DNA of 31,998 bases from Cymbomonas tetramitiformis (taxonomy: Eukaryota > Chlorophyta > Pyramimonadophyceae > Pyramimonadales > Pyramimonadaceae): contig LGRX02034506.1 of assembly GCA_001247695.2 (NCBI GenBank), positions 1 to 31,998 on the forward strand, read 5' to 3'. Positions within the stretch are counted from its first letter, which is position 1. Each line of letters opens with the position of its first letter. A program made the translations under genes and the position numbers. This document shows positions 27,275 through 31,998 of the stretch, in pieces. Below the pieces are notes generated by a model. It saw nothing but the letters and a program-made list of their open reading frames with translations. It did not search any database and was not told where the DNA came from.

Positions 27275-30200
27275 GTCGGTGCATCAGCCCTACGGGCAGC
27301 CCCGTGATGCGGGGCACCCTGTGAGCTATATGACACATGCTTCGGGCTCACAATGCTCGGTGCATCAGCCCTACGGACAGCCCCGTGATGTGGGGCACCC
27401 TGTGAGCTACATGACACATGCTCGCGCTCACAATGCTCGGTGCATCAGCCCTACGGACAGCCCCGTGATGCGGGGCACCCTGTGAGCTATATGACACATG
27501 CTTCGCGCTCACAATGCTCGGTGCATCAGCCCTACGGACAGCCCCGTGATGCGGGGCACCCTGTGAGCTATATGACACATGCTTCGCGCTCACAATGCTC
27601 GGTGCATCAGCCCTACGGACAGCCCCGTGATGTGGGGCACCCTGTGAGCTATATGACACATGCTTCGCGCTCACAATGCTCGGTGCATCAGCCCTACGGA
27701 CAGCCCCGTGATGCGGGGCACCCTGTGAGCTACATGACACATGCTTCGGGCTCACAATGCTCGGTGCATCAGCCCTACGGACAGCCCCGTGATGTGGGGC
27801 ACCCTGTGAGCTACATGACACATGCTTCGCGCTCACAATGCTTGGTGCATCAGCCCTACGGACAGCCCCGTGATGCGGGGCACCCTGTGAGCTATATGAC
27901 ACATGCTTCGCGCTCACAATGCTCGGTGCATCAGCCCTACGGACAGCCCCGTGATGCGGGGCACCCTGTGAGCTATATGACACATGCTTCGCGCTCACAA
28001 TGCTCGGTGCATCAGCCCTACGGACAGCCCCGTGATGCGGGGCACCCTGTGAGCTATATGACACATGCTTCGGGCTCACAATGCTCGGTGCATCAGCCCT
28101 ACGGACAGCCCCGTGATGCGGGGCACCCTGTGAGCTATATGACACATGCTTCGGGCTCACAATGCTCGGTGCATCAGCCCTACGGACAGCCCCGTGATGT
28201 GGGGCACCCTGTGAGCTATATGACACATGCTTCACGCTCACGATGCTCGGTGCATCAGCCCTACGGACAGCCCCGTGATGTGGGGCACCCTATAAGCTAC
28301 ATGACACACGCGTCGCGCTCACAATGCTCGGTGCATCAGCCCTACGGACGGCCCCGTGATACGGGGCACCCTATGAGCTATATGACACATGCTTCGGGCT
28401 CACAATGCTCGGTGCATCAGCCCTACGGACAGCCCCGTGATGCGGGGCACCCTGTGAGCTATATGACACATGCTTCGGGCTCACAATGCTCGGTGCATCA
28501 GCCCTACGGACAGCCCCGTGATGTGGGGCACCCTGTGAGCTATATGACACATGCTCCGGGCTCACAATGCTCGGTGCATCAGCCCTACGGACAGCCCCGT
28601 GATGCGGGGCACCCTGTGAGCTATATGACACATGCTTCGGGCTCACAATGCTCGGTGCATCAGCCCTACGGACAGCCCCGTGATGTGGGGCACCCTGTGA
28701 GCTACATGACACATGCTTCGCGCTCACAATGCTCGGTGCATCAGCCCTACGGACAGCCCCGTGATGTGGGGCACCCTGTGAGCTACATGGCACATGCTTC
28801 GCGCTCACAATGCTCGGTGCATCAGCCCTACGGACGGCCCCGGGATACGGGGCACCCTATGAGCTACATGACACATGCTTCGGGCTCACGATGCTCGGTG
28901 CATCAGCCCTACGGACAGCCCCGTGATGTGGGGCACCCTGTGAGCTATATGACACATGCTTCGCGCTCACAATGCTCGGTGCATCAGCCCTACGGACGGC
29001 CCCGGGATACGGGGCACCCTATGAGCTACATGACACATGCTTCGGGCTCACGATGCTCGGTGCATCAGCCCTACGGACAGCCCCGTGATGTGGGGCACCC
29101 TGTGAGCTATATGACACATGCTTCGCGCTCACAATGCTCGGTGCATCAGCCCTACGGACAGCCCCGTGATGCGGGGCACCCTGTGAGCTTCATGACACAT
29201 GCTTCGGGCTCACAATGCTCGGTGCATCAGCCCTACGGACAGCCCCGTGATGCGGGGCACCCTGTGAGCTATATGACACATGCTTCTGGCTCACAATGCT
29301 CGGTGCATCAGCCCTACGGACAGCCCCGTGATGTGGGGCACCCTGTAATCTACATGACACATGCTTCGCGCTCACAATGCTCGGTGCATCAGCCCTACGG
29401 ACAGCCCCGTGATGCGGGGCACCCTGTGAGCTACATGACACATGCTTCGGGCTCACAATGCTCGGTGCATCAGCCCTACGGACAGCCCCGTGATGCGGGG
29501 CACCCTGTGAGCTATATGACACATGCTTCGCGCTCACAATGCTCGGTGCATCAGCCCTACGGACAGCCCCGTGATGCGGGGCACCCTGTGAGCTATATGA
29601 CACATGCTTCGCGCTCACAATGCTCGGTGCATCAGCCCTACGGACAGCCCCGTGATGCGGGGCACCCTGTGAGCTACATGACACATGCTTCGCGCTCACA
29701 ATGCTCGGTGCATCAGCCCTACGGACAGCCCCGTGATGCGGGGCACCCTGTGAGCTACATGACACATGCTTCGCGCTCACAATGCTCGGTGCATCAGCCC
29801 TACGGACGGCCCCGTGATACGGGGCACCCTGTGAGCTACATGACACATGCTTCGGGCTCACAATGCTCGGTGCATCAGCCCTACGGACAGCCCCGTGATG
29901 CGGGGCACCCTGTGAGCTATATGACACATGCTTCGGGCTCACAATGCTCGGTGCATCAGCCCTACGGACTGCCCCGTGATGTGGGGCACCCTGTGAGCTA
30001 CATGACACATGCTTCGCGCTCACAATGCTCGGTGCATCAGCCCTACGGACAGCCCCGTGATGCGGGGCACCCTGTGAGCTACATGACACATGCTTCGCGC
30101 TCACAATGCTCGGTGCATCAGCCCTACGGACAGCCCCGTGATGCGGGGCACCCTGTGAGCTACATGACACATGCTTCGCGCTCACAATGCTCGGTGCATC

Positions 30201-31998
30201 AGCCCTACGGACAGCCCCGTGATGCGGGGCACCCTGTGAGCTATATGACACATGCTTCGCGCTCACAATGCTCGGTGCATCAGCCCTACGGACAGCCCCG
30301 TGATGCGGGGCACCCTGTGAGCTATATGACACATGCTTCGCGCTCACAATGCTCGGTGCATCAGCCCTACGGACAGCCCCGTGATGCGGGGCACCCTGTG
30401 AGCTACATGACACATGCTTCGCGCTCACAATGCTTGGTGCATCAGCCCTACGGACAGCCCCGTGATGCGGGGCACCTTGTGAGCTATATGACACATGCTT
30501 CGCGCTCACAATGCTCGGTGCATCAGCCCTACGGACAGCCCCGTGATGCGGGGCACCCTGTGAGCTATATGACACATGCTTCGCGCTCACAATGCTCGTT
30601 GCATCAGCCCTACGGACAGCCCCGTGATGCGGGGCACCCTGTGAGCTATATGACACATGCTTCGGGCTCACAATGCTCGGTGCGTCAGCCCTACGGACAG
30701 CCCCGTGATGTGGGGCACGCTGTGAGCTACATGACACATGCTTCGCGCTCACAATGCTCGGTGCATCAGCCCTACGGACAGCCCCGTGATGCGGGGCACC
30801 CTGTGAGCTATATGACACATGCTTCTGGCTCACAATGCTCGGTGCATCAGCCCTACGGACAGCCCCGTGATGTGGGGCACCCTGTAATCTACATGACACA
30901 TGCTTCGCGCTCACAATGCTCGGTGCATCAGCCCTACGGACAGCCCCGTGATGCGGGGCACCCTGTGAGCTACATGACACATGCTTCGGGCTCACAATGC
31001 TCGGTGCATCAGCCCTACGGACAGCCCCGTGATGCGGGGCACCCTGTGAGCTACATGACACATGCTTCGCGCTCACAATGCTCGGTGCATCAGCCCTACG
31101 GACAGCCCCGTGATGCGGGGCACCCTGTGAGCTATATGACACATGCTTCGGGCTCACAATGCTCGGTGCATCAGCCCTACGGACAGCCCCGTGATGCGGG
31201 GCACCCTGTGAGCTATATGACACATGCTTCGGGCTCACAATGCTCGGTGCATCAGCCCTACGGACAGCCCCGTGATGCGGGGCACCCTGTGAGCTATATG
31301 ACACATGCTTCGGGCTCACAATGCTCGGTGCATCAGCCCTACGGACAGCCCCGTGATGCGGGGCACCCTGTGAGCTATATGACACATGCTTCGCGCTCAC
31401 AATGCTCGGTGCATCAGCCCTACGGACAGCCCCGTGATGTGGGGCACCCTGTGAGCTACATGACACATGCTTCGCGCTCACAATGCTCGGTGCATCAGCC
31501 CTACGGACAGCCCCGTGATGCGGGGCACCCTGTGAGCTATATGACACATGCTTCGCGCTCACAATGCTCGGTGCATCAGCCCTACGGACAGCCCCGTGAT
31601 GCGGGGCACCCTGTGAGCTATATGACACATGCTTCGGGCTCACAATGCTCGTTGCATCAGCCCTACGGACAGCCCCGTGATGTGGGGCACCCTCTGAGCT
31701 ACATGACACATGCTTTCGGCTCACAATGCTCGGTGCATCAGCCCTACGGACAGGCCCCGTGATGTGGGGCACCCTGTGAGCTATATGACACATGCTTCGC
31801 GCTCACAATGCTCGGTGCATCAGCCCTACGGACAGCCCCGTGATGCGGGGCACCCTGTGAGCTTCATGACACATGCTTCGGGCTCACAATGCTCGGTGCA
31901 TCAGCCCTACGGACAGCCCCGTGATGCGGGGCACCCTGTGAGCTATATGACACATGCTTCGCGCTCACAATGCTCGGTGCATCAGCCCAACGGACAGC
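27275..31998. repeat. 81-bp satellite array, about 58 units, continuing past the window
   Basis: A head-to-tail array of an 81-bp unit (contains GTGCATCAGCCCTACGGACA, then GCCCCGTGATGCGGGGC, then GTGAGC...GCTCAC) runs from about 27275 to the last base. Units are very similar, varying at a few sites (GCG/GTG/ACG, TAT/TAC, TCGCGC/TCGGGC). Each unit has two potential hairpins: GCCCCG/CGGGGC with a 5-nt loop, and GTGAGC/GCTCAC with a larger loop. Because 81 is a multiple of three, several frames stay open for kilobases on both strands. These are broken only where a unit lost a base (about 27422) or gained one (about 31754). No promoter, signal peptide or splice signal supports translation. Confidence 0.93.

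Noticed and set aside
27440..31762. 1440-codon plus-strand open frame (27-residue repeat)
   Set aside because: It is explained by an 81-bp satellite unit. The opposite strand is equally open, indels bound the frame, and no start context or gene signals are seen.
29190..31793. 867-codon minus-strand open frame
   Set aside because: This is the complementary-strand shadow of the same satellite.
27275..31998. CRISPR-like array
   Set aside because: There are no unique spacers, the units are contiguous and nearly identical, the context is eukaryotic and no cas genes are present.

Overview
The window is eukaryotic nuclear DNA, most likely from an alga of the green lineage. The evidence for this is spliceosomal GT-AG introns, a selenoprotein gene with a eukaryotic SECIS, a chloroplast-type presequence, plant-type telomere-repeat motifs (AAACCCTAA) and LTR, Penelope-like and hAT-like transposons. 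I cannot name the species. I see no operons, no bacterial or phage genes, no CRISPR array, no rRNA gene and no tRNA gene.

The one convincing host gene lies at 5984-8067 on the minus strand. It is a glutathione peroxidase in about six exons. Its catalytic codon is an in-frame TGA (7550-7548), and a type II-like SECIS hairpin lies about 305 bases past the stop (5602-5679, minus). The Gln, Trp and Asn partners of the catalytic tetrad are all readable. The N-terminus looks like a two-part chloroplast/thylakoid-lumen presequence with a twin arginine.

Almost everything else is mobile or repetitive. 1-2925: a decayed plus-strand gag-only LTR element. 8826-12118: a young, intact gag-only LTR retrotransposon on the minus strand, with 190-bp LTRs, a 5-bp target duplication and a primer site resembling an internal initiator-Met tRNA fragment. 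12180-13286: a Penelope-like reverse transcriptase fragment. About 13500-14960: a large foldback element. 15063-15742: a compact element made of five 123-bp palindromic units between 26-bp inverted ends. 3445-4105 and 15743-16330: two copies of an unknown dispersed repeat. 16783-22021: the 3' part of a decayed Ty3/gypsy-like element encoding an integrase, then a PHD finger and a methyltransferase-like domain, ending in a polypurine tract and probable LTR; it carries a nested 1.2-kb inverted-repeat element (18802-19991). 22942-23448: a composite tandem array. 23449-24240: a third, divergent relative of the gag-only family. 24625-27096: a hAT-like transposase gene. About 27275 to the window end: at least 4.7 kb of an 81-bp satellite, about 58 units.

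The layout is a small gene island in nested transposons bordering a satellite block. The two longest open frames (1440 codons plus, 867 codons minus) are by-products of an 81-bp unit, whose length is a multiple of three, and are not annotated as genes.
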